Of a DNA stretch of 64,000 bases, positions 7,176 to 15,000 are shown piece by piece. The stretch spans positions 1-64,000 of the forward strand of contig JAIMBI010000020.1 in assembly GCA_023565505.1 (NCBI GenBank), read 5' to 3'. The stretch comes from Actinomycetes bacterium. Lineage in GTDB: Bacteria; Bacillota; Sulfobacillia; Sulfobacillales; JAIMBI01. A program made the position numbers and the translations under genes. The notes beneath the pieces were generated by a model. It worked only from the letters and a program-made list of their open reading frames with translations. It made no database searches and was not told the origin of the DNA. The stretch's first letter is position 1. Each line of letters starts with the position of its first letter.

Positions 7176-7412
7176 CTAATGGCACCATCCGGGATGACGA
7201 TAGCCCCGTTGCTTCTTTTTTGTGATGATCCGGTCGGCTACGGCTTGGGCCTCCGCAAAAGTTCCGACGGGCAGTACTCGCAGACGTCCTCGCTGGCCTA
7301 AACGCCCCCACGCCGTCCAGACGGCCCACTCGCCCCAGAGATCCGGTGCGATGTCGACATGGTACCACCGATACATGTTTTTCGAGGGGTCAATCCGGTA
7401 GCCGACCCACAC
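7176..7412 (-). CDS. WGR-domain protein
   Basis: A 78-residue protein with WAVWTAWGRLGQRGR after an N-terminal WYHVDIAPDLWGEW segment is a small WGR domain, named for the Trp-Gly-Arg motif and found in PARPs and in many bacterial DNA-linked proteins. It starts at GTG with AGGAGG eight bases upstream and overlaps the end of the preceding HTH gene by 23 bp, so the two are one operon. WGR domains bind nucleic acid in eukaryotic PARPs; a similar role here is inference. Confidence 0.65.
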   Translation of the reverse strand: MWVGYRIDPSKNMYRWYHVDIAPDLWGEWAVWTAWGRLGQRGRLRVLPVGTFAEAQAVADRIITKKKQRGYRHPGWCH

Positions 7413-7656
7413 GACGGCGTCCTCCTGATTTCGGCCCCCGCTTGTGGGCGGGCGGGCGGTGTTCGGGCTCCGCCAGCACGGCTAGGAGCCACGGCGCGAT
7501 GTCTTCGACCCGCCACACCGGCCCCATGGCGAGGCGGGCTGTGGGGGATGGTAACTTCCCACGATGGTGCCAGACACGGACAGTACCTACGGGACAGCCG
7601 AGGATCTTCGCGATCTCCGCAAGGCCCAGCAGGGGCGGCCAGTCTGGGGGGATCAC
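7390..7656 (-). CDS. small HTH DNA-binding protein
   Basis: The 88-residue product starts at a GTG that overlaps the stop of the gene before it (GTGA). It contains a MerR-like/HTH_17 motif, LLGLAEIAKILGCPVGTVRV followed by WHHRGKLPSP, and a basic C-terminal tail (HKRGPKSGGRRRVGR). Such proteins act as excisionase-like or regulatory DNA binders. It is in a three-gene operon with a short unknown ORF upstream and the WGR gene downstream. Confidence 0.65.
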   Translation of the reverse strand: MIPPDWPPLLGLAEIAKILGCPVGTVRVWHHRGKLPSPTARLAMGPVWRVEDIAPWLLAVLAEPEHRPPAHKRGPKSGGRRRVGRLPD

Positions 7657-7814
7657 GAGGCGGCCGCACGGTCCAGCAGCCGTGCGAGGTCGGCCAACAA
7701 CCGCAGCAGCACCCACCGCTCGGGGTCCGGGCAGGCGGGCACGGTGCGTTCCAACCAGACGCGCAGGGTCTCCCAGGTGTCCCGAGATGCTTCCACCGGC
7801 AGGAGAGCGTCCAT
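7653..7814 (-). CDS. 53-residue protein of unknown function
   Basis: ATG 7814 has GGAGGT six bases upstream and is preferred to an earlier ATG. The peptide is helical and Leu/Arg-rich (TLRVWLERTVPAC, WVLLRLLADLARLLDRAAAS) and ends by overlapping the start of the HTH gene. It may be a dimerisation or stability factor, but no family was recognised. Confidence 0.5.
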   Translation of the reverse strand: MDALLPVEASRDTWETLRVWLERTVPACPDPERWVLLRLLADLARLLDRAAAS

Positions 7815-7850
7815 GCTGCCACCTCCATGGGTCATGTTACCAGACATTGC

Positions 7851-7865
7851 GTAATCTTACATTAC
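7851..7865. promoter_or_regulatory. inverted repeat GTAAT-CTTAC-ATTAC upstream of the small HTH operon
   Basis: Perfect 5-bp arms with a 5-base spacer lie in an AT-rich pocket about 35 bp ahead of the first gene of the minus-strand operon and just beyond the GntR gene. It could be the operator of the HTH protein or of the GntR regulator. Confidence 0.3.
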
Positions 7866-7907
7866 AAATGTCGTGCGGGACTGCCACCGGTTGAGAGCCG
7901 GTTCCGT

Positions 7908-8666
7908 TCAGGGCTTGGCCCGGCGGCGCTTGGGGTTCGTCGGCGGGGCGTCGGGGCCCGAACCCATGGGCACCGTGTACTCCAGGGCGTATCGTGTGGC
8001 GCGGTCGATGAGGGTGGCCACTTCGAGCACCTCGCCCGTTGCGGCACGCACTTCGCGCTGCACGACCAGCACCACGAGCGGCGCGCGGCCTGGATGGCGG
8101 AAGGCCCGCTGTTCCTCCGGGGTCGCAATGCGGGCCTCGATGATCTCATGGCAGGTGCCCAGCGTGAGTCCCCGATCCGCGGCTAGCCGCTCGTAGAACG
8201 CTCCCTCGGGATGCAGCGCAAAATCGATAAGCCAGGGCGTCGGTTCATACCAGGCGTCCGACAGGGCGACGACCTCGTCGCCATCGAATTGGCGCGTCTG
8301 CCAGTGCAGCAAGGGGTGGTCTCCCATACGCGCCGCGACGGCCGGCGGCGGGGCTTCGACCCGGAACCCGACCGGCTCGATGCGCGGCTCGCGCCAGGCG
8401 GGGTCCTCCCAAAACGCGACGGCGCGGCGGGATTTGGCTTGGCGGCGGGCGACCCGGCGCTTGCGGCGGTCCTCGGCGGCCTCCAGCAGCCCTTCCGCCG
8501 TCAGATGCTGCAAGGCGGTCGCGACCGTGGCGCGGTGGACGCCAAACCGCTCCGCCAGCGCGTGCAGGTTGGGCAACTCGGCGCCTGCGGGCCATTGGCC
8601 GCTCAGGATCTCGGCGCGCAGCACGTCGGCGATGTCCATCCAGCGGAGGGGGCGACGCTCAGCCAT
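7908..8666 (-). CDS. GntR/HutC-family transcriptional regulator
   Basis: The 252-residue protein has an N-terminal GntR winged helix (about 8-72: VLRAEILSGQWPAGAELPNL, then AERFGVHRATVATALQHLTA) and a C-terminal UTRA-like ligand domain (about 90-235, with HWQTRQFDGDEVVALSDAWY and IEARIATPEE). UTRA regulators usually sense small molecules such as sugars or urocanate. The start overlaps the end of the creatininase-family gene by 8 bp, so the regulator probably responds to that enzyme's substrate or product. Confidence 0.85.
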   Translation of the reverse strand: MAERRPLRWMDIADVLRAEILSGQWPAGAELPNLHALAERFGVHRATVATALQHLTAEGLLEAAEDRRKRRVARRQAKSRRAVAFWEDPAWREPRIEPVGFRVEAPPPAVAARMGDHPLLHWQTRQFDGDEVVALSDAWYEPTPWLIDFALHPEGAFYERLAADRGLTLGTCHEIIEARIATPEEQRAFRHPGRAPLVVLVVQREVRAATGEVLEVATLIDRATRYALEYTVPMGSGPDAPPTNPKRRRAKP

Positions 8667-9297
8667 GGCACCACGCCGCTACGGTCTCGCGCAGCGCCGC
8701 GACGAGCGCCGCCGCAGCCCGCCGACCCGCTTCCGCGCTGGCCACCTGGGGATAGCCGATAATACCGGTCGGCGCGTAACCGGCCATGCCCCGCGCGGTA
8801 AACAGCGGCCGATCCGGGACCGCGTGATCCGCTGGAGCCGGCGTCCCGACAACCTCGGGCTCCCAGTGCAGCAGGAGGCTCCGTTCCATGGCCCCGGCGT
8901 GCATGTCGTCGTGGGGACCGAAATCCCAGCCAGCCGCCGCGTATGCGGCGGCCCACTGAGCACGAGTCGGCAGCACGAGCACGGACCGCCCGTCGGCGGC
9001 CCACTCCTGAGCCAGCGCGTCGAGGGGCGTGTTGCCCCCGTGCGCGTTGACGACGACGAGCGGATCGGGCACGGCTCGTACGATATCCGTGAGGAGGGCC
9101 GCAAACGTCGCCACGCGGAGGCTGATGAGCCGCCCGAGGCGGCGATGCTCAAAGGAGCAGCCAAACCCTATGGCGGGCAAGACGACATCGGCGGGCGCCG
9201 CGGCAGCCTGAGCCAGCCGGCTGGCGATCCGCGTATCCGTGTCCTCCGGCAGATGGGCGCCGTGCGGCTCCCAACTGCCGACCGGCAGCCAGTACAT
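8659..9297 (-). CDS. creatininase-family amidohydrolase
   Basis: The 212-residue product has the metal-binding motifs of the creatininase family: GSWEPHGAHLPEDTD near the N-terminus, VNAHGGN, DDMHAGAMERSLLL and GIIGYPQVASAEAGRR. Members hydrolyse cyclic amides or formamides (creatinine, formylated pyrimidine intermediates, mycofactocin peptides), usually with Zn or Mn. ATG 9297 follows a long G-run SD; an ATG 11 codons earlier is possible. A TATAAT overlaps the region just upstream on this strand. It is transcribed with the GntR regulator. The substrate cannot be assigned. Confidence 0.8.
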   Translation of the reverse strand: MYWLPVGSWEPHGAHLPEDTDTRIASRLAQAAAAPADVVLPAIGFGCSFEHRRLGRLISLRVATFAALLTDIVRAVPDPLVVVNAHGGNTPLDALAQEWAADGRSVLVLPTRAQWAAAYAAAGWDFGPHDDMHAGAMERSLLLHWEPEVVGTPAPADHAVPDRPLFTARGMAGYAPTGIIGYPQVASAEAGRRAAAALVAALRETVAAWCHG

Positions 9298-9393
9298 GCC
9301 AACCCCCCCACCGCCATGCCTTACCGGCATTATAGCGCCTCAAGCGGGCAAGCCCGTGACGATCTGCCCCGAGCCGTTGAACCGCTCCATGAC

Positions 9394-9451
9394 AGGTCGA
9401 TACACTCCTCATAACAACGCATGATAGATCTATGATGACACGTATCGACCT
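9394..9451. repeat. inverted repeat AGGTCGATAC / GTATCGACCT
   Basis: Perfect 10-bp arms (9394-9403 and 9442-9451) flank a 38-bp AT-rich centre that itself contains the palindrome ATAGATCTAT. A second stem, AGACTGT (9452-9458) with ACAGTCT (9470-9476), follows directly. The dense symmetry in an intergenic region resembles a recombination, replication or transfer site. Confidence 0.5.
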
Positions 9452-9509
9452 AGACTGTCTCATCCGCAAACAGTCTGACGAAAGAACCCATGAGGACTTG
9501 ATGAGATTC

Positions 9510-9533
9510 TGGCAACGTGGTAAGCTGTTGCCA
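9510..9533. repeat. hairpin TGGCAAC / GTTGCCA
   Basis: Perfect 7-bp arms with a 10-base loop lie just downstream of a possible promoter (TTGATG, 17 bp, TAAGCT) reading toward the helicase operon. It may be an operator or part of the repeat cluster at 9394-9476. Confidence 0.35.
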
Positions 9534-9632
9534 TAAATCATGTCGCCTGCTCTGCATGGCTCGGCCATGCCCGTGTCCGTCCCCGGCCTGGTGTCGGGGC
9601 ACCGGATGCGACAAGGATCAGACTGTGCTTTC

Positions 9633-9662
9633 GCGGCCGACTCCGACAACGGAGTCGGCCGC
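9633..9662 (+). terminator. 13-bp hairpin, attenuator or terminator before the helicase operon
   Basis: GCGGCCGACTCCG pairs perfectly with its complement at 9650-9662 around an ACAA loop and is followed by CTGTCTTT. The stem is strong and the T tract short, about 40 bp upstream of the first gene of the plus-strand operon. It could attenuate transcription from the promoter-like sequence near 9498. Confidence 0.5.
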
Positions 9663-9700
9663 CTGTCTTTGCCTGGCCGGGGAAAGGGGAGACGGGGAGC

Positions 9701-10147
9701 ATGTTCGTCATCAGGTCGAGCGGCGTCAGCCGGAAGCGGCCCGCCTACATCCGCCAAGGGGTCCGCCGAGGGGTCCTGTGTCCGCTGGACGTCGCCGGGG
9801 CGCCGGCTCCCGTCTACCGGGCCTGGTACGTCGACGAGGACACGGCGCGGGCCGCATGGCGGGCCTATCAGGATCGCCAAGCCCAAACCAGGCAGGCGGA
9901 ACAGGATCGCTTCGCGCGGCGCTTGCGGGCCATTGAGCGGGCCCAAGCCGCCGCCGAGCAGGACGCGGCCGAGCATGCCCGGCGTCTGGCGGCGCAGGAG
10001 CAAGCTCTGCTGGCCCGCCGCGGGGTGCCGCCCCACACGCCTCTCGACGCGCTGGCCCTGCCGGGCCCAGCGAAACCCCGCCGGCTGGTCGCCCACGGGT
10101 GGGGCCGGGCGGAGGTCGGATGTTGCAGGTATTCGCCCTCTCGGTAG
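9701..10147 (+). CDS. Ala/Arg/Gln-rich protein of unknown function
   Basis: A 148-residue protein with a short N-terminal segment (VYRAWYVDEDTARAAWRAY) followed by a long charged coiled-coil helix (about 55-105, AEQDRFARRLRAIERAQAAA). No family was recognised. GGGGAG lies just before the ATG. It is the first gene of the plus-strand DNA-metabolism operon, just ahead of the helicase. Confidence 0.55.
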   Translation: MFVIRSSGVSRKRPAYIRQGVRRGVLCPLDVAGAPAPVYRAWYVDEDTARAAWRAYQDRQAQTRQAEQDRFARRLRAIERAQAAAEQDAAEHARRLAAQEQALLARRGVPPHTPLDALALPGPAKPRRLVAHGWGRAEVGCCRYSPSR

Positions 10148-10174
10148 CGGTCTGAGAGAGGAGGTGCAACCCGG

Positions 10175-11899
10175 GTGCTGGCGCTCCGGGACTACCAGCG
10201 CGCGGCGGTCGCCGCCGTGCAGGCCGCGGCGCGGGCCGGGGTCCGGCGCCAGCTGGTGGTGCTGCCTACCGGCTCCGGCAAGACCGTGGTCGCCGCGGCC
10301 CTCTCGCAGCAGGCCCCCGGCCGGACGCTGTTCCTCTGCCACCGCGACGAGCTGGTCCAGCAGGCCGCCGCCAAGTTCCGCGTCGTGTGGCCGGAGGCCG
10401 ACGTCGGCGTCGTGCAGGCGGCGCGGGACGAGGGCGACCGCCGGGTGGTGGTGGCGTCCGTCCCGACCCTGCACCACCCACGCCGGCGGGCCCGGCTGGA
10501 CCCGGACCGCATCAGCCTGGTCATCGTCGACGAGGCCCACCACGTCACGGCCGCCACCTGGCGGGCCATCCTCGCGGATCTCGGCTGCTGGCCGGACCCG
10601 CCCCCGGGCCGGATCCTGCTGGGGCTGACGGCCACGCCCTATCGGGGCGACGGGGTTGGCCTCGGACACGTCTTCGAGCGGATCGTCTACCGCCGGAGCC
10701 TCGCCGACCTCATCCGGGCCGGGTATCTGGCCGACGTGCGGGGGCTGCGGGTGGACACCGCCCTCGACCTGTCGCGGGTGCGGATCGAGCACGGCGACTT
10801 TCGGGTGCCGGACCTGTCGCGGGCCGTCGACACGCCGGCGCGGAACGCGCTCATCGTGGCCGCCTACCGGGCGCATGGCGCCGGCCGCAAAGCGGTCGCG
10901 TTCACGGTGGACGTGGCCCACGCGCAGCACCTGGCCGCGGCGTTTCAGGACGCGGGCGTCGCCGCCGACTGGGTGGCGGGGTCGCTGCCCCTCTCCGAGC
11001 GCCGGGCCCGGCTCGCGCGGTTCCGGGCCGGGGCCCTCCAGGTGCTCACCAACGCCCAACTGCTCACCGAGGGGTGGGACGAGCCCTCCGTCGGCTGCCT
11101 CATCATGGCCCGGCCCACGCGGTCGAAGACCCTGTTCGTCCAGATGGTGGGCCGGGGGTTGCGGCCGTATCCGGGCAAGACGGACTGCCTGGTCCTCGAT
11201 GTGGCGGATAGCGCGCACCAGCTGGTGACGCTCGACACCTTGCGGGCGGATGGGGTGCTCTCGGCACCGGCTGCTCCGTCTCAGCCGGCGTCACGGGCCA
11301 CGCGGGCCCGGAAGCCGGCCGAGGCTCCGCCCGCCGTCGTCATGGATGGCACGCCGGCCGCGACGCCGGTCGACCTCCTGGCCCGCTCGCGCTTTCGGTG
11401 GCATGTCGGGCGGGGGCGGATGGAGCTGGAGGCCGGGCCCGGACAGGTCATCGTGCTGATCGACCAGGGCGAAGACCAGTGGACCGTCACCCTGGTGGGA
11501 CGCGGCGTGCGGGAGGCCCTGCACGACCGGCCGCTTCCCCTCGCGTACGCGCAGGGCGTGGCGGAGGACTGGGTGCGGGCGCACGACCAGGCCGGCTATG
11601 CGGCCCGGGATGCCGCGTGGCGACAGCGCCCGGCCACGGCCAAGCAGGTGGCCTTCTTGCAAGCCCTCGGGGTGCCGGTGCCGGCGGATCTGACACGGGA
11701 GGAGGCCGCGGATCTCATCCGTGACGCCCGCCGGCGGCGGGCGCTGGAAGACCCGAACGCCCCCTGGCGACAAGAACCCGCCAGTCCGCGGCAGGTGGCG
11801 TGGATGCGGGCGCACGGCCTGCCGGTCCCGGATCACTTGACCAAGGGCGAGTTTTCCGATCTGCTGGCGCGCCGGCGGCGGAGCCGGCGCACCCGATGA
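10175..11899 (+). CDS. superfamily 2 DEAH-box helicase
   Basis: The 574-residue product has a full set of SF2 motifs: Q-like LRDYQ near the N-terminus, PTGSGKT (31-37), DEAH (119-122), TATP (152-155) and a QMVGRGLRPYPGK motif VI. It resembles the RecG/UvrB/type III restriction branch (ResIII plus helicase C). The last 200 residues form an extra region with an SH3-like strand segment (about 405-450) and two related WRQ/ KQVAFLQALGVPVPADLTRE-type repeats, possibly a nucleic-acid-binding tail. Start is GTG with GGAGGTG upstream. It probably acts in plasmid DNA processing. Confidence 0.85.
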   Translation: MLALRDYQRAAVAAVQAAARAGVRRQLVVLPTGSGKTVVAAALSQQAPGRTLFLCHRDELVQQAAAKFRVVWPEADVGVVQAARDEGDRRVVVASVPTLHHPRRRARLDPDRISLVIVDEAHHVTAATWRAILADLGCWPDPPPGRILLGLTATPYRGDGVGLGHVFERIVYRRSLADLIRAGYLADVRGLRVDTALDLSRVRIEHGDFRVPDLSRAVDTPARNALIVAAYRAHGAGRKAVAFTVDVAHAQHLAAAFQDAGVAADWVAGSLPLSERRARLARFRAGALQVLTNAQLLTEGWDEPSVGCLIMARPTRSKTLFVQMVGRGLRPYPGKTDCLVLDVADSAHQLVTLDTLRADGVLSAPAAPSQPASRATRARKPAEAPPAVVMDGTPAATPVDLLARSRFRWHVGRGRMELEAGPGQVIVLIDQGEDQWTVTLVGRGVREALHDRPLPLAYAQGVAEDWVRAHDQAGYAARDAAWRQRPATAKQVAFLQALGVPVPADLTREEAADLIRDARRRRALEDPNAPWRQEPASPRQVAWMRAHGLPVPDHLTKGEFSDLLARRRRSRRTR

Positions 11900-12240
11900 G
11901 GAGGCGAACGACGACCGTGGATCTGGCGGACCTCATCCGGCCGGGACGGCCGCGACGCGACGTGGAGGCGGCGGGCTGGGCGGCCTGGTGGGACGCCGTG
12001 GGCGCGCCGGTCACCTGGCACTACGCGCCGCGCCGACTGGCGACGAGCCAGGGCCCGCTCGCGTACGGGCCGTTTTCGGGTGTCGTGGAGGCGGTGTACC
12101 GGCACGGCCTGCTCCTGCGCGCCGACGCCGGGTGGCGGGCATTCGTGACGTATGTGGAACTGTACGCGGGCCACGTGGCGGTCATGGTGCAGGCGGGCGC
12201 GGCCGCGCCGGCGACGGAGCCGGTCCTGGTCCCGCGATAG
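11896..12240 (+). CDS. 114-residue protein of unknown function
   Basis: The ATG overlaps the helicase stop (ATGA). A GTG at 11917 behind AGGAGG is an alternative start. The product has a Trp-rich segment (EAAGWAAWWDAVGAP) and beta-rich core (SGVVEAVYRHGLLLRADAGW) that could be a small SH3-like or KOW-like fold. No family was recognised. It lies between helicase and primase in one operon. Confidence 0.55.
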   Translation: MRRRTTTVDLADLIRPGRPRRDVEAAGWAAWWDAVGAPVTWHYAPRRLATSQGPLAYGPFSGVVEAVYRHGLLLRADAGWRAFVTYVELYAGHVAVMVQAGAAAPATEPVLVPR

Positions 12241-12244
12241 GGCC

Positions 12245-13330
12245 ATGGACTTCGACGCGGTCAAACAGGCGGTCCGCATCGAGGCGATCATCGGCGCCCA
12301 CGTCGCGCTCACGCCCCACGGCCACTACGCCGTAGGGCGCTGTCCGTTCCACGACGACCGGGGCCGGCCGAACCTCGTGGTCTTCCTGAAGAGCCAGACC
12401 TACCGCTGCTACGTCTGCGGCGCCCACGGCGACGCCATCGACTTCGTGGCGCGGTGGGCGGGCGTCAGCCAGGGCGAGGCGGCGCGGCGGCTCCGGGAGG
12501 GGCTGGGGAGCCTGGGGGATCCGCCCCGCGCAATGCCCCGGCCCGCGCCGCCGGCGGAGCCGGCCCGGGCGCCCCTGGCAACGCGTGACCGCGCCTACCA
12601 GGCCCTCTTGGCGGCCTGCCCGCTGTCGGATGCCCACCGGACGCAGCTGGAAGCGCGGGGGCTGTCCTCTGACGCCATCGCCGCTAACGGCTACGGCACG
12701 CTCCGGGCAGACGGCCGGCACGCGCTGGCGGAAGCCGTGTGGGCTGCCGTAGGCGACGCGCACGGGGTCCCGGGCCTGGCCTACGACCCCGCGGACGGGG
12801 CGTGGCGGGTCGACGGCCCGCCGGGTCTCCTGATTCCCGTCCGGGACGCGGACGGGCGCATCCAGGCGTGTCAGGTGCGGCCGGACACCCCGCGCCGGGG
12901 CAAGTACGTGTGGCTGTCGACGCCGGACGGGCCCCGGCGGCGGGGCGGGGCCTCCTCGGGGGTGCCCGTGCATGTCGCCGGCCGGGCCTTCCGCACGGCC
13001 GCCACCCCCGTGTGGGTGACGGAAGGGCCGCTCAAGGCGGACATCGCCGCCCACTTCCTCCAGACCCCCGTGCTGGGGGTGGCGGGGGCCGGCAACGCCC
13101 GCGGCGTTGTGGACTGGCTTTCGGCCTGGCGCCCCCCGCTTGTGGTGCTCGCGTTCGACGACGACCCGGACCCGGCCACCCGGGCGGCGGTCGGGCGGCA
13201 GGTTAAGGCGCTGGCGGACGCCCTAAGACGTCAGGGCCTCGCGGTGGCGCGGACGGTGTGGGACACGGACAAGGGCTTGGACGACGCGCTCCGGGCCGGC
13301 CGCAGCATCCGCTTGGCGGCGCTCTTCTGA
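12245..13330 (+). CDS. CHC2 zinc-finger/Toprim-like primase
   Basis: The 361-residue protein starts with a DnaG-type zinc ribbon (Cys33, His36, Cys55, Cys58 in CPFHDD...YRCYVCGAHGDAIDF). After a Pro-rich linker comes a Toprim-like domain of the DUF3854 type with VTEGPLKAD (Glu near 262), GVAGAGN and VLAFDDDPD (about 300-308). DnaG-like plasmid primases make primers for replication or for the transferred strand in the recipient. It is shorter than chromosomal DnaG (about 600 residues) and lacks a helicase-binding C-terminal domain. Confidence 0.85.
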   Translation: MDFDAVKQAVRIEAIIGAHVALTPHGHYAVGRCPFHDDRGRPNLVVFLKSQTYRCYVCGAHGDAIDFVARWAGVSQGEAARRLREGLGSLGDPPRAMPRPAPPAEPARAPLATRDRAYQALLAACPLSDAHRTQLEARGLSSDAIAANGYGTLRADGRHALAEAVWAAVGDAHGVPGLAYDPADGAWRVDGPPGLLIPVRDADGRIQACQVRPDTPRRGKYVWLSTPDGPRRRGGASSGVPVHVAGRAFRTAATPVWVTEGPLKADIAAHFLQTPVLGVAGAGNARGVVDWLSAWRPPLVVLAFDDDPDPATRAAVGRQVKALADALRRQGLAVARTVWDTDKGLDDALRAGRSIRLAALF

Positions 13331-13347
13331 GGGGGAGGGGAGGCCCA

Positions 13348-14238
13348 ATGGCCCAGGCATCGCGCATCGAGTGGACCGACGCGACCTGGAATCCCGTAAT
13401 CGGGTGCACCCGCGTCAGCGAGGGCTGCCAGCACTGCTACGCGGAGCGGCTGAGCCGCCACTTCGGCTGGACCGACCAGCCGTGGACGGCCGCCCACGCC
13501 GAGGACGTCGTGCGGGTCCGATGGGATCGGCTGGAGACACCGGTGCATTGGCGCCGGCCCCGTCGCATCTTTGTCAATTCGCTCAGCGACTTGTTTCATG
13601 AGACGATCCCGGACAACGCCCCGGCTGGCGACGACGCCTTCCGCGACGCGGTGTTCGGGATCATGGCGCTGACGCCCTGGCACACGTACCAGGTCCTCAC
13701 CAAGCGCATCGAGCGGGCCGCGGCCTGGTGGACGGATCCCCAGCGGCAGGACCGCGTTGCCCTGGCCGCCATCCGGTGGAAGTCGGGGCTGCCCCCCGGT
13801 ACGCACCGCGACGTCGTGTGGGAGCACGTCCCGTGGCCGCTGCCCAACGTGTGGCTCGGCGTGTCGGTCGAGACCCAGCGCCGGGCCGCCGAGCGGCTGC
13901 CGGTCTTGGCGAGCCTGCCGGCCGCCGTCCGATTCGTCTCGTGCGAACCCCTCCTGGAGCCGGTGGACCTCCAGCCCTGGCTGGCACACCTGGACTGGGT
14001 CATCGTGGGCGGCGAGTCCGGCCCCGGGGCCCGGCCGCTGGACGACGACTGGGTGCGGGCGATTCGTGACCAGTGCCAGGCGGCCGGTGTGCCGTTCTTC
14101 TTCAAGCAACGCGTGCGCCGCGGTCGGAAGGAATCCCTGCCGTGGCTCGACGGCCGGCGGTGGGCCGAGACGCCGCGCGCCCCGCTTGGCGGGCCCGCTC
14201 GGGCGCATCAGGAGGCGCAGACATGGTGCACGAGCTGA
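13348..14238 (+). CDS. DUF5131 (phage Gp37/Gp68) family protein with Cys motif
   Basis: The 296-residue protein opens with SRIEWTDATWNPVIGCTRVS and has Cys20-X6-Cys27-X2-Cys30, followed by VNSLSDLFHE, YQVLTKR and VIVGGESGPGARPL, all hallmarks of the DUF5131 family carried by phages and mobile elements. The Cys cluster recalls radical-SAM enzymes such as spore photoproduct lyase, but the activity is not established. A GGGGAGG SD precedes the ATG. It overlaps the next gene by 16 bp. Confidence 0.8.
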   Translation: MAQASRIEWTDATWNPVIGCTRVSEGCQHCYAERLSRHFGWTDQPWTAAHAEDVVRVRWDRLETPVHWRRPRRIFVNSLSDLFHETIPDNAPAGDDAFRDAVFGIMALTPWHTYQVLTKRIERAAAWWTDPQRQDRVALAAIRWKSGLPPGTHRDVVWEHVPWPLPNVWLGVSVETQRRAAERLPVLASLPAAVRFVSCEPLLEPVDLQPWLAHLDWVIVGGESGPGARPLDDDWVRAIRDQCQAAGVPFFFKQRVRRGRKESLPWLDGRRWAETPRAPLGGPARAHQEAQTWCTS

Positions 14239-14693
14239 AGATCGCCCCGGCGTGGTATGCGGCGGTCACCGAATCCGACCCCGCCCGGCGGAAGACCGTC
14301 GAGATTCGGGCGGAGGACACCCGCACGTTTGCGGTGGGGGACTGCTTGGTCCTCCGGGAGTGGGACGCGGTGGCGGGCTACACCGGGCGCGCATGCCGGG
14401 TGCACGTCACCCACGTCCTGCGGGACGCGCCCTATGTGCCGCCCGGGTACGCGGCCCTTAGCATCCGGCTGGTCGACCCGCCGCAGCCGGAGGCGGTTGT
14501 AGTGGATGCCGCCACCGCCGAGCGGCTGCGGGACTGGAGCCGCGTCCTGGGCTGCGACCCGACCACGACTGTCGCCCGGGCTTTGACGGCCCTCGACCTG
14601 GTGCTGGAACTGGCCGCCCAAGGTGGGCATTTGGCTCGGTCCGACTGGCGCGCGTGGCACCGGCGCATCGTTGAGGGGGACGCCAGGTCCTGA
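14223..14693 (+). CDS. DUF3850-like (ASCH/PUA-type) protein with C-terminal extension
   Basis: Residues 1-90 match the DUF3850 plan: an HELKI start, KTVEIRAEDTRTFAVGDCLV, a REW motif and YTGRACRVHVTHVL. The ASCH/PUA-like fold is thought to bind RNA or modified nucleotides. The remaining 65 residues are helical and unassigned. ATG 14223 has AGGAGG upstream and lies within the end of the DUF5131 gene, so translation is probably coupled. Confidence 0.65.
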   Translation: MVHELKIAPAWYAAVTESDPARRKTVEIRAEDTRTFAVGDCLVLREWDAVAGYTGRACRVHVTHVLRDAPYVPPGYAALSIRLVDPPQPEAVVVDAATAERLRDWSRVLGCDPTTTVARALTALDLVLELAAQGGHLARSDWRAWHRRIVEGDARS

Positions 14694-14703
14694 GGTGACC
14701 TCG

Positions 14704-14979
14704 ATGGTTTTACTCCTGCTCACCGCGATCGGCATCGGCGTGGCTCTGATCGTTCTGGATGGCTTCTGGCCGCTCCCTGTGGACTTTCACCATCTCCGGC
14801 TGCTTATGGTCAGCTCATTGTTTTTAGCAGGTTTGGCACGGATCGCCACCATCTTTCATTGGCGAACCGTTTCGACCATTCTCCTCTTCCTCGCCATGGT
14901 GGCGGCCACCGTGTCCATCGGATTAGGGCCAGGAGCCGAACCAACCCGCTCATCCAGGCCGCGCCATAAACCGGACTAG
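14704..14979 (+). CDS. small membrane protein, three hydrophobic segments
   Basis: The 91-residue product has transmembrane segments at about 2-20, 32-46 and 55-74 and a basic C-terminal tail (RSSRPRHKPD). It starts 10 bases after the previous stop. Its DNA is lower in GC than its neighbours. No family recognised; it may belong to the membrane part of the following region. Confidence 0.55.
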   Translation: MVLLLLTAIGIGVALIVLDGFWPLPVDFHHLRLLMVSSLFLAGLARIATIFHWRTVSTILLFLAMVAATVSIGLGPGAEPTRSSRPRHKPD

Positions 14980-15000
14980 ATGTAGGCAGGAGGACACGGC

